Positions 54,173 to 63,033 of a stretch of DNA of 64,000 nucleotides are shown here, piece after piece. Position numbers and translations under genes: made by a program. Source of the DNA: UBA5536 sp964592595 (GTDB taxonomy: Bacteria > Bacteroidota > Bacteroidia > Bacteroidales > F082); assembly GCA_964592595.1 (NCBI GenBank), contig CAZQFH010000018.1, positions 1 through 64,000 of the forward strand, written 5' to 3'. A model generated the notes under the pieces. It ran no database searches, had not been told where the DNA came from, and saw nothing but the letters and a program-made list of their open reading frames with translations. How positions within the stretch are numbered: the first letter of the stretch is position 1; each line of letters begins with the position of its first letter.

Positions 54173-54955
54173 ATGCATTTAATCAGAATTTCTATCTTTC
54201 TGTTGTTGCTTCTTACAAGTAACATGCTTATTGCACAAGAGAAAATTCCTGTACAGCGCTGGTACACAGGATTAAGTGTGGGAGCCGGAATAAGTGATAT
54301 GAATAGCTCAAACAGGGATATTCGTGTATTAAATTATAATGGTTTTGTTGGAGGCCCATTTTTGCAATATCAAGTAAATGAGCAATTTTCAATACGTATA
54401 GGAGCTGAATTTGACCAGCGTGAATTTGGGCTGGAAGTGAATTATCAAGGAATGCGTTATAGTGATACCTCAACGCATATTTGCTACAGCTGCCGCTATT
54501 CCTACCAAAACACACACACCAGTTATTACCTTACTTTTCCATTATTATTGCAATATGGTCAATACAGAAACAAGCTTGGGCTTACCATTAAGGGCGGTGT
54601 TTATTATTCGCTCCTATTAATTTCTTACCAGGATGGTTTTGAGGAACTTTACATTGATCCTGAGGAAGGGCTTCCATTTTTCGAAATTGACAATTCAATT
54701 GAGCCCGGTCATTTTTTAAGTCTTTACCAAGGCGAAGCTCCGGATATTATGAATACCTATGATGCTGGAATCATGTTTGGAATTGGGGGGACTTACGCCT
54801 TAAACAATAAATTGGCGCTGCTTTTAGAAGGAAATCTACAGGTTGGATTTCAAGGTGTGTTTGAAAATCCCGGCATGATAAGCCTGATGCATCGGGCTTT
54901 TCAGCTAAAGGGAGGTTTAATCTACCGATTAACGATGAATCGAATTGTGCAATGA
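54173..54955 (+). CDS. Outer-membrane beta-barrel protein (PorT-like)
   Basis: 260 residues. Signal peptide (about 1-21, ending LIAQE), then strands WYTGLSVGAGISDMN, PFLQYQVNEQFSIRIGAEFD, YYLTFPLLLQYGQYRNKLGL, IKGGVYYSLLLI, GTYALNNKLALLLEGNLQVG and a closing LKGGLIYRLT. YLTFPLLLQY is the mid-barrel landmark of OMP_b-brl_2 proteins. One short insertion holds CYSCRYS. Three bases separate it from the permease and four overlap rex, so the three may be one operon. Confidence 0.82.
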   Translation: MHLIRISIFLLLLLTSNMLIAQEKIPVQRWYTGLSVGAGISDMNSSNRDIRVLNYNGFVGGPFLQYQVNEQFSIRIGAEFDQREFGLEVNYQGMRYSDTSTHICYSCRYSYQNTHTSYYLTFPLLLQYGQYRNKLGLTIKGGVYYSLLLISYQDGFEELYIDPEEGLPFFEIDNSIEPGHFLSLYQGEAPDIMNTYDAGIMFGIGGTYALNNKLALLLEGNLQVGFQGVFENPGMISLMHRAFQLKGGLIYRLTMNRIVQ

Positions 54956-55578
54956 AATCCTTGATTCCCGAACGGACAATTGAGCGTTTGAGCCTTTATC
55001 GCCGCATCCTTTTAAACTATCAATACCTGGATCATGCTTATATTTTTTCGCATAATCTGGCACGTTTTCTAAAAACAAATGCAGCCACAGTAAGGCGCGA
55101 CCTCATGTTGATAGGCGTTGAGGGTGACGTTCATAAAGGTTATGTCATAAACGAACTGGTCGAAAAAATCAGTAAGGCAATCGATCCGGATAATATCGAA
55201 AAGGTTGCTTTTGTTGGCATCGGAGAACTTGGACGAGCTGTTCACGAATACTTTAATCAAAGTAACAACCGCTTACAGGTTGCTGCGACTTTTCGCTTTG
55301 GCAATCAACTCAACAGTCAGGTAGAGGATATTCCTTGTTATAATATGGTTAACCTTCCGGCAGTGATCAACAGACTGGGAATCAAGATTTGCGTGGTAGC
55401 AGTAACTGTTGATTACGTAAAAGAAATCAGCGCTATCTTGGCTCATTCAGGTGTATTGGGAATTTTGAATTTCAGCTCGGCTCTTTTGCAGCTCCCTCCT
55501 CATATCTATGTCGAAAACTATGATATGATCACCAAGCTCGAAAAAATTGCTTATTTTATGAACAAGCCTGTTAAATAA
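54952..55578 (+). CDS. rex: Redox-sensing transcriptional repressor Rex
   Basis: 208 residues. N-terminal winged helix with IPERTIERLSLYRRILL and SHNLARFLKTNAATVRRDL; NADH-binding Rossmann fold with VAFVGIGELGRAVHEYF (GxGxxG), VAVTVDYVKEISAIL and GILNFSSALLQLPPHIYVEN; C-terminal domain-swap helix ending KIAYFMNKPVK. Rex binds DNA when NAD+ is high and lets go when NADH rises, turning on fermentation and anaerobic respiration genes. ATGA overlap with the upstream beta-barrel gene. I found no convincing Rex palindrome in this window. Confidence 0.93.
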   Translation: MKSLIPERTIERLSLYRRILLNYQYLDHAYIFSHNLARFLKTNAATVRRDLMLIGVEGDVHKGYVINELVEKISKAIDPDNIEKVAFVGIGELGRAVHEYFNQSNNRLQVAATFRFGNQLNSQVEDIPCYNMVNLPAVINRLGIKICVVAVTVDYVKEISAILAHSGVLGILNFSSALLQLPPHIYVENYDMITKLEKIAYFMNKPVK

Positions 55579-55606
55579 GCATTTACAATTATTCCCGAAG
55601 GCTTTA

Positions 55607-56425
55607 TTATTTTGCAAATGGGGCATCAGGTTCTTTAGCCATATGCTTATAAACCAGTTTATCCACCAAAGCAGGGAAAAATTTATTCAGCAATACCGTG
55701 AGCTTACCTTGTGAAGTTAGCACAAGTGTTCTTTTTCGTTTTTCGATTGCATTAAGAACATGAATGGCTACTTCTTCTGCCGTCATCATTTTTGATTCAT
55801 CTCTCGGAGATTCTCCTTGCTGGCTACCATCAGCTGCCAAGGCTGTATTCCGTATGTTCGAAGCCGTGAAACCTGGATAGGCCATCAAAACATGAAGACC
55901 TGTATGCAGATTTTCTATTCGCAACGATTCCATAAAGCCCTGCATGGCAAACTTCGAAGCCGAGTAACCGGTACGCGCTGGTAATCCTTTGATGCCGGCA
56001 ACGGAAGAAATGCCGGTAACACTACCTTTTTGCCTGAGCAGATGGGGTAAAGCGTATTTTGTACAATAAACTGCTCCCCAGAAATTTACATCCATCAAAC
56101 GCTGCAAAACTGCCGGATCAGTATCAACAAATAAAGCACGCATTGAAATACCTGCATTGTTTATCAGCACATCAATTTTTCCGTAAGCCTGTATTGTTTC
56201 ATTAATAAGGTGCTCGCAATCAGACATTACAGCAACGTCAGTTTGACATATTTTCACTCGAACGCTATCCTTTTCCAAAATATGCGCAAGGGCTTCAAGC
56301 TTTTTGATGTTTCTGGCTGCAAGCATCAAACTGGCTCCTCTTGATGCTGCTTCAAAAGCCAAGGCCTCTCCTATCCCGGATGAAGCACCAGTAATGATAA
56401 CAACTTTTTGACTTAGATTTTGCAT
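55607..56425 (-). CDS. SDR family oxidoreductase
   Basis: 272 residues, classical short-chain dehydrogenase. Cofactor loop VVIITGASSGIGEALAFEAA, NNAGISMRALFVDTD, catalytic Ser in VTGISSVAGIKG, and YSASK (Tyr-x-x-x-Lys). LMLAARNIKKLEA after strand 2 has Arg for NADP(H). Its C-terminal hydrophobic region resembles the DHRS7/steroid- or lipid-type reductases. Substrate unknown. Convergent with rex and divergent from the aminotransferase. Confidence 0.9.
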   Translation of the reverse strand: MQNLSQKVVIITGASSGIGEALAFEAASRGASLMLAARNIKKLEALAHILEKDSVRVKICQTDVAVMSDCEHLINETIQAYGKIDVLINNAGISMRALFVDTDPAVLQRLMDVNFWGAVYCTKYALPHLLRQKGSVTGISSVAGIKGLPARTGYSASKFAMQGFMESLRIENLHTGLHVLMAYPGFTASNIRNTALAADGSQQGESPRDESKMMTAEEVAIHVLNAIEKRKRTLVLTSQGKLTVLLNKFFPALVDKLVYKHMAKEPDAPFAK

Positions 56426-56538
56426 GGCTAATTTACTTCTGGATCATTCCTATCAAAGTGCAAAATAACGGAATTTGTGCATACGGTTATAGCTCTGTCC
56501 TCAATCCATTTTTAAAAATTCATAGCTTTGCGCTAAAA

Positions 56539-57735
56539 ATGATACTCACTAACAGACAACTGTTCCAGCAATTTCTTGCACTACCTTCTGTTGTAAATGA
56601 TCCCATTGAAATAGTTCGTGCAGCGGGAATTTATCTCTACGACGACAAAGGTCGGGAATATGTAGATCTCGTTTCTGGCGTTTCTGTGAGTAATACCGGA
56701 CACCTTCATCCTCATGTGGTTAGTGCTATTAAAAATCAGGTGGATCAGTATATGCACACCATGGTTTACGGTAAATTTGTGCAGGCTCCTCAGGTTCAGC
56801 TGGCTCAAAAACTTTCAGGACTTTTACCAGATAACCTGCAAAGTATTTATTTTGTGAATTCAGGTAGCGAAGCCATAGAAGGTGCGCTGAAACTGGCAAA
56901 AAGACTGACTGGCAGAGCTGAGATGATCAGCTTTAAAAATTCCTATCATGGAGGTACGGCAGGGGCTTTATCAATGCTTGGACACGAAGCGTTAAAACAA
57001 GCTTACAGACCCCTTTTACCTGCCGTTAAACATTTGGAATTCAATAGCATTGAACAGCTGAAGACCATCACAAACAAAACCGCTTGCGTATTAATTGAAC
57101 CCATTCAGGCAGAAGCAGGTATCATTTTGCCGCACACAGGATTTTTGCAAGCCCTTCGAAAACGCTGCGATGAAACAGGTACGCTCTTAATTTTTGATGA
57201 GATACAGATGGGTTTTGGTCGAACTGGCAGCCTTTTCGCTTTCGAGCAACTTGGTGTGATTCCAGATATTTTATGCATGGCAAAAGCTATGGGCGGAGGA
57301 TTGCCTTTGGGCGCATTTGCTGCTTCCAGAGAAATGATGAATGCCTTAACTTTTCGGCCAGAACTTGGCCATATCACTACTTTTGGAGGGCATCCTGTAA
57401 GTTGTGCAGCCTCATTGGCATCGCTGGAAGTGCTCTTAAACGAAAAATTGATTGAACAAGCTGATGCTAAAGGAAAAGCATTTGAAGACATGCTTAAAAA
57501 TCAGAGTATGGTCAAAGAAATACGCCGTAAAGGCCTGATGCTGGGTGTTGAACTCGATCCGGAAATCCCTGTGGGAAATCTTTTAAAGCACTTGCAAAAT
57601 AACCAACTTATTGTTGATCAATTTCTATTTCATGCTCACGCCTTCCGAATCGCTCCGCCTTTAACTATTACTTTTGATGAAATTAGAAAAGTTGTGGCAA
57701 TGATTCTGAAAGCTTTAAAAACCTTTAATCGTTGA
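56539..57735 (+). CDS. Class III (acetylornithine/omega-type) PLP aminotransferase
   Basis: 398 residues from the ATG at 56539; the longer frame starts near the divergent gene's start region and adds a non-conserved leader. Fold-type I landmarks: YLYDDKGREYVDLVSGVSVS, VNSGSEAIEGALKLAKRLTG, KNSYHGGTAGALSMLGH, LIEPIQAEAG, LIFDEIQMGFGRTGSLFAFE (PLP Asp) and CMAKAMGGGLPLGAF (PLP Lys). It moves amino groups between an omega-amino donor and a 2-oxo acid; donor unknown. Not next to arginine or lysine genes. Confidence 0.9.
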   Translation: MILTNRQLFQQFLALPSVVNDPIEIVRAAGIYLYDDKGREYVDLVSGVSVSNTGHLHPHVVSAIKNQVDQYMHTMVYGKFVQAPQVQLAQKLSGLLPDNLQSIYFVNSGSEAIEGALKLAKRLTGRAEMISFKNSYHGGTAGALSMLGHEALKQAYRPLLPAVKHLEFNSIEQLKTITNKTACVLIEPIQAEAGIILPHTGFLQALRKRCDETGTLLIFDEIQMGFGRTGSLFAFEQLGVIPDILCMAKAMGGGLPLGAFAASREMMNALTFRPELGHITTFGGHPVSCAASLASLEVLLNEKLIEQADAKGKAFEDMLKNQSMVKEIRRKGLMLGVELDPEIPVGNLLKHLQNNQLIVDQFLFHAHAFRIAPPLTITFDEIRKVVAMILKALKTFNR

Positions 57736-57824
57736 TGATACTAATTAACAAATTGTTTTTCAAAGTTATAATAGCTTATAATTGAATATTAGGTAAAAGC
57801 ACATTCAAAACCAAACAACCCAAA

Positions 57825-59489
57825 ATGACTAACAGAAATACGAATCCTTATACAGATTTCTTAAAAATAAAAACTCAGTTTCTGATGATGTTATTCTTGG
57901 TTTTTCAGACTGCTGTTTCGGCACAGACGACAATTTATACACCCGCTGAGTTTGAGAAGAATGAAGGGGTGCTGCTGGTTTGGGATTACAGCCCCTCACG
58001 TGATTCAATTACTGCTAATATTGTAAAAGCTGTGCAGCAAACTGCTATGGCATGGATTATTTATTATCCCGAATCAGCACCCTTGGATACTGCACAAATC
58101 CGCAGTTATTTATACAGCCGGGGAGTTTTACCAATCAAGCTGGAATTTATTCCCGGCTATACCGAAACACTTTGGATTCGTGATTTTGGCCCCATGATTC
58201 AATACGGAGATTTTGGTAGTGGTTCTGAGCGATTTGTAACAGATGCAGGTTATACCGCTTATAACAGGCCTAAAGATGACTCAATACCAGCACAAATCGC
58301 CAATTATTGGCAATGGGAACAGCAGGATTTAGAACTGGAAATTGAAGGCGGAAACTTGATTTTCGATGGTCTTATGCGTGGTTTTGCGTCAAAAAGGGTG
58401 TATGATCAAAACCAGCAATATAGCCCTGAACAAATCAAAGCAATGTTGATTCAACACTTCAACCTTCAGGACTTTGTATTTCTCGAAACGCTTGACAATA
58501 GCGGTGGCGGTATTTGGAAACATGTGGATATGTTTATGAAAATCATTGATTTTGAGACTATCATGGTAGCTGAATACCCAGCCTACTTACCTGATTATGC
58601 CATTTTGGAACAAAACGTAGCTGCAATTTCCGGATTGTCAACGCATTTTGGAAAACCCTACAACATAGTACGCATTCCGGCCCCACCCAAAGCTGATGGC
58701 ACTTATGCCACTACCTGGGATGATGAAATGCGGACTTACACCAACAGCCTGACAATCAATAACACAGTGATCGTTCCATCTTATGGTTTACCCGAATTTG
58801 ATCAACAAGCTTACAACATTTACCGCGAAGCCATGCCGGGATATAAAATTATAATGGTTGATGCTCAAATGCTTACAATTCTGGGAGGTGCTATTCATTG
58901 TATTACTCGCGAAATTCCAACGGAAAATTTTATGCGCATTATTCATAAAAAAGTAACTGGAAGCCAGGATTATAGCCAAGATTATTACCTGTATTGCCTC
59001 ACCGAATCTAATGTACCTATTGATAGCTTGTGGCTGCATTATAAAATTAACGATGGTGATTATCAACGCGTTCCGGTTTATATTGTTTGCCCCCAATATA
59101 CTGGTATAATCGAAGGCTTGTTGCCAGGCGATACTGTGAGTTATTACTTGGAAGCAGAGAACGCCAATTATAGTACTACTTATCCCCTTTCGGCTCCGGC
59201 CGGAAATTTCAAATTCTGGTTTAATACTGTTGGAAATCAAGAATTTATTGTTGACAAAGAAAAATTGAAGGTCATACCTCAGCCTTCATCTGGAAGTTTT
59301 TATTTGGCCAACACTGAAACAAAAGACCTGGAATTTGTTCGAATCTATAACGCTTTCGGTGCAATTGTTTGGAAACAAAAGCAGCCAACACAGCATTTTA
59401 TCCAAACAGATTTACCTGCGGGTAATTATCTTATTCAGGTAAAACAATCAGATAAGATAAGTTGGTCTAAACTATTGATAATAAATTAG
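57825..59489 (+). CDS. Secreted peptidylarginine/agmatine deiminase-type protein with T9SS tail
   Basis: 554 residues. Signal peptide (about 1-34, ending AVSAQ); PAD_porph-type deiminase domain (about 37-370); Ig-like segment (about 375-470); C-terminal T9SS type A tail (about 475-554; VRIYNAFGAIVWKQ, DLPAGNYLIQVK). Catalytic residues of the Porphyromonas enzyme all have counterparts: Asp in WIRDFGPM, His and Asp in GGGIWKHVDMFMK, Asn in TYTNSLTINN, and Cys in GGAIHCITREIP. Length and domain order closely match the P. gingivalis enzyme. It hydrolyses a guanidino group to give citrulline plus ammonia (peptidyl-Arg) or works on agmatine; signal and sorting tail favour an extracellular protein substrate. 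Seven bases upstream of aat. Confidence 0.85.
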   Translation: MTNRNTNPYTDFLKIKTQFLMMLFLVFQTAVSAQTTIYTPAEFEKNEGVLLVWDYSPSRDSITANIVKAVQQTAMAWIIYYPESAPLDTAQIRSYLYSRGVLPIKLEFIPGYTETLWIRDFGPMIQYGDFGSGSERFVTDAGYTAYNRPKDDSIPAQIANYWQWEQQDLELEIEGGNLIFDGLMRGFASKRVYDQNQQYSPEQIKAMLIQHFNLQDFVFLETLDNSGGGIWKHVDMFMKIIDFETIMVAEYPAYLPDYAILEQNVAAISGLSTHFGKPYNIVRIPAPPKADGTYATTWDDEMRTYTNSLTINNTVIVPSYGLPEFDQQAYNIYREAMPGYKIIMVDAQMLTILGGAIHCITREIPTENFMRIIHKKVTGSQDYSQDYYLYCLTESNVPIDSLWLHYKINDGDYQRVPVYIVCPQYTGIIEGLLPGDTVSYYLEAENANYSTTYPLSAPAGNFKFWFNTVGNQEFIVDKEKLKVIPQPSSGSFYLANTETKDLEFVRIYNAFGAIVWKQKQPTQHFIQTDLPAGNYLIQVKQSDKISWSKLLIIN

Positions 59490-59495
59490 TAATAT

Positions 59496-60197
59496 ATGCA
59501 GCTAAATTTCGATCTTGACTTCCCTCCTGTTAAATTGGCAAACGAATCAGGTCTGTTAGCAATTGGCGGAGATGTGAGTCCTGGAAATTTACTGCTGGCT
59601 TATTCTCAGGGAATTTTTCCGTGGTATAGTGATGATGAACCCGTGATGTGGTGGTCGCCAAATCCACGGATGATCATGAAACCAGCAGATTTCAAAGCTT
59701 CTAAAAGCTTGAAAAAATTGGTTCGTGAAGGCAAATACAGTTTCAGGATTGATACTGCTTTCGCAGAAGTGATGCATCAATGCGCTCACAGCCCCCGCAG
59801 CGGACAAATTGGAACATGGATAACGCCCGATCTTACAGCCGGTTTTATTGCTTTGCATGAGTCAGGATTTGCTCATTCTTTTGAAGTTTTCGTGGATAAT
59901 AAACTTGTAGGAGGACTGTATGGACTTGCTATCGGAAAAGTTTTTTTTGGTGAATCCATGTTTTATCAGCTTGCAAATGCGTCAAAACTTGCTTTTTATC
60001 ATTTTATTGAATTTTTAAAACAAAATGATTTCAAACTCATTGATGCCCAGCAGGAAACGACACATTTAAAAAGTCTTGGAGCTTATACAGTTACACGTGA
60101 AGATTTTATTGATCTTTTGAATATTTATGTAAGCGAGCCGAGTTTATGCGGCAATTGGGGAACAAAAGTGTTTCGAAAAATTATCTTAAGTTTCTAA
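59496..60197 (+). CDS. aat: Leucyl/phenylalanyl-tRNA-protein transferase
   Basis: 233 residues. Motifs FPPVKLANESGLLAIGGDVS, YSQGIFPWYSDDEPVMWWSP, RSGQIGTWITPDL, GGLYGLAIGKVFFGESMF and DAQQETTHLKSLGA. It adds Leu or Phe from tRNA to N-terminal Arg/Lys, making destabilising N-degrons; ClpS/ClpA or ClpC-type unfoldases then act. clpC lies 8 kb upstream. Six bases after the deiminase stop, so probably cotranscribed. Confidence 0.95.
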   Translation: MQLNFDLDFPPVKLANESGLLAIGGDVSPGNLLLAYSQGIFPWYSDDEPVMWWSPNPRMIMKPADFKASKSLKKLVREGKYSFRIDTAFAEVMHQCAHSPRSGQIGTWITPDLTAGFIALHESGFAHSFEVFVDNKLVGGLYGLAIGKVFFGESMFYQLANASKLAFYHFIEFLKQNDFKLIDAQQETTHLKSLGAYTVTREDFIDLLNIYVSEPSLCGNWGTKVFRKIILSF

Positions 60198-60243
60198 ATT
60201 CACAATTTCAGGCTTTTCGTATTTTTACCACAAAATTTAATTG

Positions 60244-60729
60244 ATGTACGACGAAATTAAAAGGCACGAGTATTTCATGAAAATGGCCATTGATCTTGCC
60301 GCTTCCAATCTTGAAACAGGCGATGGAGGACCCTTTGGAGCAGTCGTGGTAAAAAATGGAGAAATTATTGGAAAAGGATCAAATCAGGTAACCTCAACCA
60401 ACGATCCAACAGCTCATGCCGAAGTAGTTGCAATCAGAGATGCCTGTAAAAACCTAAACTCTTTTCAATTAGAAGATTGTGAAATTTATGCAAGCTGCGA
60501 GCCCTGCCCCATGTGTCTGGGTGCAATTTACTGGGCAAGGGCAGCAAAACTTTATTTTGCAGCATCACGCGAAGATGCAGCTGAGGCAGGATTCGATGAT
60601 TCATATATTTATCAGCAAGTGCCATTAAAACCTGAAAAACGTGATTTAAAAGCCGTTCAATTGATGAAAGGTCAAGCAGTTCAGGTTTTTAATTTATGGA
60701 TTGAGCGTGAGCAAAAGATTCCATATTGA
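60244..60729 (+). CDS. Nucleoside/guanine deaminase (CDA fold)
   Basis: 161 residues from the ATG at 60244 (a TTG precedes it). Zinc motifs HAEVVAI and CEPCPMCLGAI, with GDGGPFGAVVVKNGEIIGKG and C-terminal DDSYIYQQVPLKPEKRD. This resembles guanine deaminase of the GuaD type (Bacillus) more than tRNA adenosine deaminase TadA. It hydrolyses guanine to xanthine. Its stop overlaps the sirtuin start by one base (TGATG). Confidence 0.88.
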   Translation: MYDEIKRHEYFMKMAIDLAASNLETGDGGPFGAVVVKNGEIIGKGSNQVTSTNDPTAHAEVVAIRDACKNLNSFQLEDCEIYASCEPCPMCLGAIYWARAAKLYFAASREDAAEAGFDDSYIYQQVPLKPEKRDLKAVQLMKGQAVQVFNLWIEREQKIPY

Positions 60730-61487
60730 TGAAAAAAGCTAACCCTTTTATTGCAGAAGCAGCGCTCAGGATTAAATCAGCTGAGCATGCAGTTGCATTT
60801 ACCGGCGCAGGAATTTCTGCCGAAAGTGGCATTCCACCTTTTCGGGGAGAAGGTGGCATTTGGAATACTTATGATCCTATAGTGCTTGATATCAGATACT
60901 TCATCAATAATTATGAAGATTCCTGGAAAGCAATAAAAGCAATCTTTTACGACTTTTTAAGTGACAAATACCCAAATAATGCACATAAAACACTAGCAAG
61001 TTGGGAATTAGAAGGAATAATTCAAACTATCATCACTCAAAATATTGATAACCTCCATCAGGAAGCTGGATGCATCAAAGTGATTGAATATCATGGTAAT
61101 GCACAGCGTTTGATTTGTATGAATTGTCAAACCGAATTTGAGGTGAAACAGTGGGTTTTTGATATAAAAGCGCCTCGATGTTTGAAATGTAACGGCCAAC
61201 TGAAACCGGATTTTATTTTTTTTGGAGAGCGTATTCCTGAGCAGGCAAGCTACAGGGCGATGGAAGCTGCTGAAAACTGCGACCTGATGCTTCTCATTGG
61301 CGCTTCGGGAGAAGTGTCGCCGGCCAACCAATTACCTATGATCGCTGCTCGAAACGGCGCTTACATCATAGAAGTGAATACTGATAAAACCCTTTATTCG
61401 CAATCTATCGTCGATATCGTACTCAGAGGTTCTTCTGCTAAAATATTACCGCAAATTACTGAATTAATGAATGATACAAAAGAATGA
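60729..61487 (+). CDS. cobB: NAD-dependent protein deacylase (sirtuin)
   Basis: 252 residues. NAD motif GAGISAESGIPPFRG, QNIDNLHQEAG, catalytic His in IEYHGNAQ, two zinc Cys pairs (CMNCQ and CLKCNG), then PDFIFFGERIPEQA and LLIGASGEVSPA. It removes acetyl or other acyl groups from lysine at the cost of NAD. It lacks the usual Tyr-x-x-Arg desuccinylase pair in an obvious form, so deacetylation is more likely. It starts inside the deaminase stop. Confidence 0.92.
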   Translation: MKKANPFIAEAALRIKSAEHAVAFTGAGISAESGIPPFRGEGGIWNTYDPIVLDIRYFINNYEDSWKAIKAIFYDFLSDKYPNNAHKTLASWELEGIIQTIITQNIDNLHQEAGCIKVIEYHGNAQRLICMNCQTEFEVKQWVFDIKAPRCLKCNGQLKPDFIFFGERIPEQASYRAMEAAENCDLMLLIGASGEVSPANQLPMIAARNGAYIIEVNTDKTLYSQSIVDIVLRGSSAKILPQITELMNDTKE

Positions 61488-61491
61488 CAAC

Positions 61492-63033
61492 ATGAAAACC
61501 ACACAAACATTTCTGACTTTTATTTTCTCGCTTTTTTTCCTTTTTGGAAATGCGCAGCTGAATGAGACAAACATCCAAAAGCTGGATTCCATTTTTCAAA
61601 AAGCACTCATTGACTGGAATGTTCCGGGTATGGCAATAGCTATAGTTAGCAGCGATTCAGTTTGGCTTTCAAAAGGTTACGGCGTCACTGACATAACAAC
61701 AAGGCAAGCTGTTGATGCGAACACTTTGTTTGCATTGGCAAGTAATACCAAGGCTTTTACAAGCACAGCCCTGGCTATGCTCGCCGATGATGAAAAAATC
61801 GACTGGAATCAAAAAGTTGTGGAAATCTTACCCTGGTTTAAAATGTATAATCCCTATGTAACCGCTGAAATGACTGTCGAAGATTTATTGAGTCACCGCA
61901 GCGGATTAAAAACATTTTCAGGTGATTTGATCTGGTATGGAAGCACTTATTCGAGAGATGAAATAATCCGTAAAATACAGTTTCTCAAACCTGTTTACGG
62001 TTTTAGAGAACATTTTGGATATTCTAATCTGATGTTTATAACTGCTGGTGAATTAATTCCAGCGATCACAGGTATCAGTTGGGACGATTTTGTTGAACAG
62101 CGTATTTTACGTCCATTAGGAATGGATAGATCGAAATTACATGTTTCAGCATTACATGAGATGGATAATATTGCGCAACCACATACCTATTCAGATGGTG
62201 AGCTCCGTCAAATTCCCTGGCTCGACTGGGACAATATGGCACCAGCTGGTTCGCTTATTTCTAGTGCTAATGATATGGCTAAGTGGCTGCAAATGAACCT
62301 ATCAAACGGAATAGTAAGTAAGGATACGCTGGTCAGCAAAAACCAATTACACGAGCTTTGGTCGCCAAGAACAATTTTGGATATTTCGGCTGGCTCAGCT
62401 GCAATGTTTCCTGAAACAAACTTTAAAAGCTATGGATTAGGCTGGTCGCTTATGGATTATAACGGCTACAAGGTAATTGGTCATAACGGTGGATATGATG
62501 GTATGATTTCTCAAACCTTTTTTGTTCCGGAAGCAAACCTGGGCTTTGTTATCATGACGAATTCACTTTCTACGCTTTACTATCCACTTTATTATCATAC
62601 ACTTGACGAATTACTTGGGGCAGAGAATAAACGAAATTGGAACGACGATTTATTGAAAATTATTCGTCGAAACGAAGAAAGGCAAAAGGAGCAAATTAAA
62701 TCACAGGAGGCAAAGCGTGTATTAAACACAAAACCTTCATTATCAATTGATCAGTATGCTGGTAACTATGGTGGTAAGGTTTACGATACTGTGCAAATTG
62801 TCTTAAAAAACAACTTCCTCGAACTTCAGTTTGGGAGAAGCCCACAATTTTTTGCACAGTTGGAGCATTGGCAATATGATACCTTTCAAATTGAATTTAA
62901 AGCATTTCCTTCTTTACCAAAGGGTTACGTTACTTTTGAGATAGATCGAAATGGAAAAATATCAGGAATGGAAATTTTCCTGGACAATCCTGATTTTGAT
63001 TTTACAGAGCTTGATCTCAACAAATTGGACTAA
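61492..63033 (+). CDS. Secreted serine hydrolase (class C beta-lactamase fold)
   Basis: 513 residues from the ATG at 61492. Signal peptide (about 1-21, ending FGNAQ). Ser-x-x-Lys in ASNTKAFT (about residue 84), Tyr-x-Asn in FGYSNLMF (about 181), and His-x-Gly in GHNGGYDG (about 332). The C-terminal domain (about 400-513) is the lipocalin-like DUF3471 type (SIDQYAGNYGGKVY, ..FPSLPKGYVTFEIDRNGKI). Likely a peptidase or esterase on cell-wall or D-amino peptides rather than a resistance enzyme. Four bases overlap with the MFS gene stop on the other strand. Confidence 0.9.
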   Translation: MKTTQTFLTFIFSLFFLFGNAQLNETNIQKLDSIFQKALIDWNVPGMAIAIVSSDSVWLSKGYGVTDITTRQAVDANTLFALASNTKAFTSTALAMLADDEKIDWNQKVVEILPWFKMYNPYVTAEMTVEDLLSHRSGLKTFSGDLIWYGSTYSRDEIIRKIQFLKPVYGFREHFGYSNLMFITAGELIPAITGISWDDFVEQRILRPLGMDRSKLHVSALHEMDNIAQPHTYSDGELRQIPWLDWDNMAPAGSLISSANDMAKWLQMNLSNGIVSKDTLVSKNQLHELWSPRTILDISAGSAAMFPETNFKSYGLGWSLMDYNGYKVIGHNGGYDGMISQTFFVPEANLGFVIMTNSLSTLYYPLYYHTLDELLGAENKRNWNDDLLKIIRRNEERQKEQIKSQEAKRVLNTKPSLSIDQYAGNYGGKVYDTVQIVLKNNFLELQFGRSPQFFAQLEHWQYDTFQIEFKAFPSLPKGYVTFEIDRNGKISGMEIFLDNPDFDFTELDLNKLD

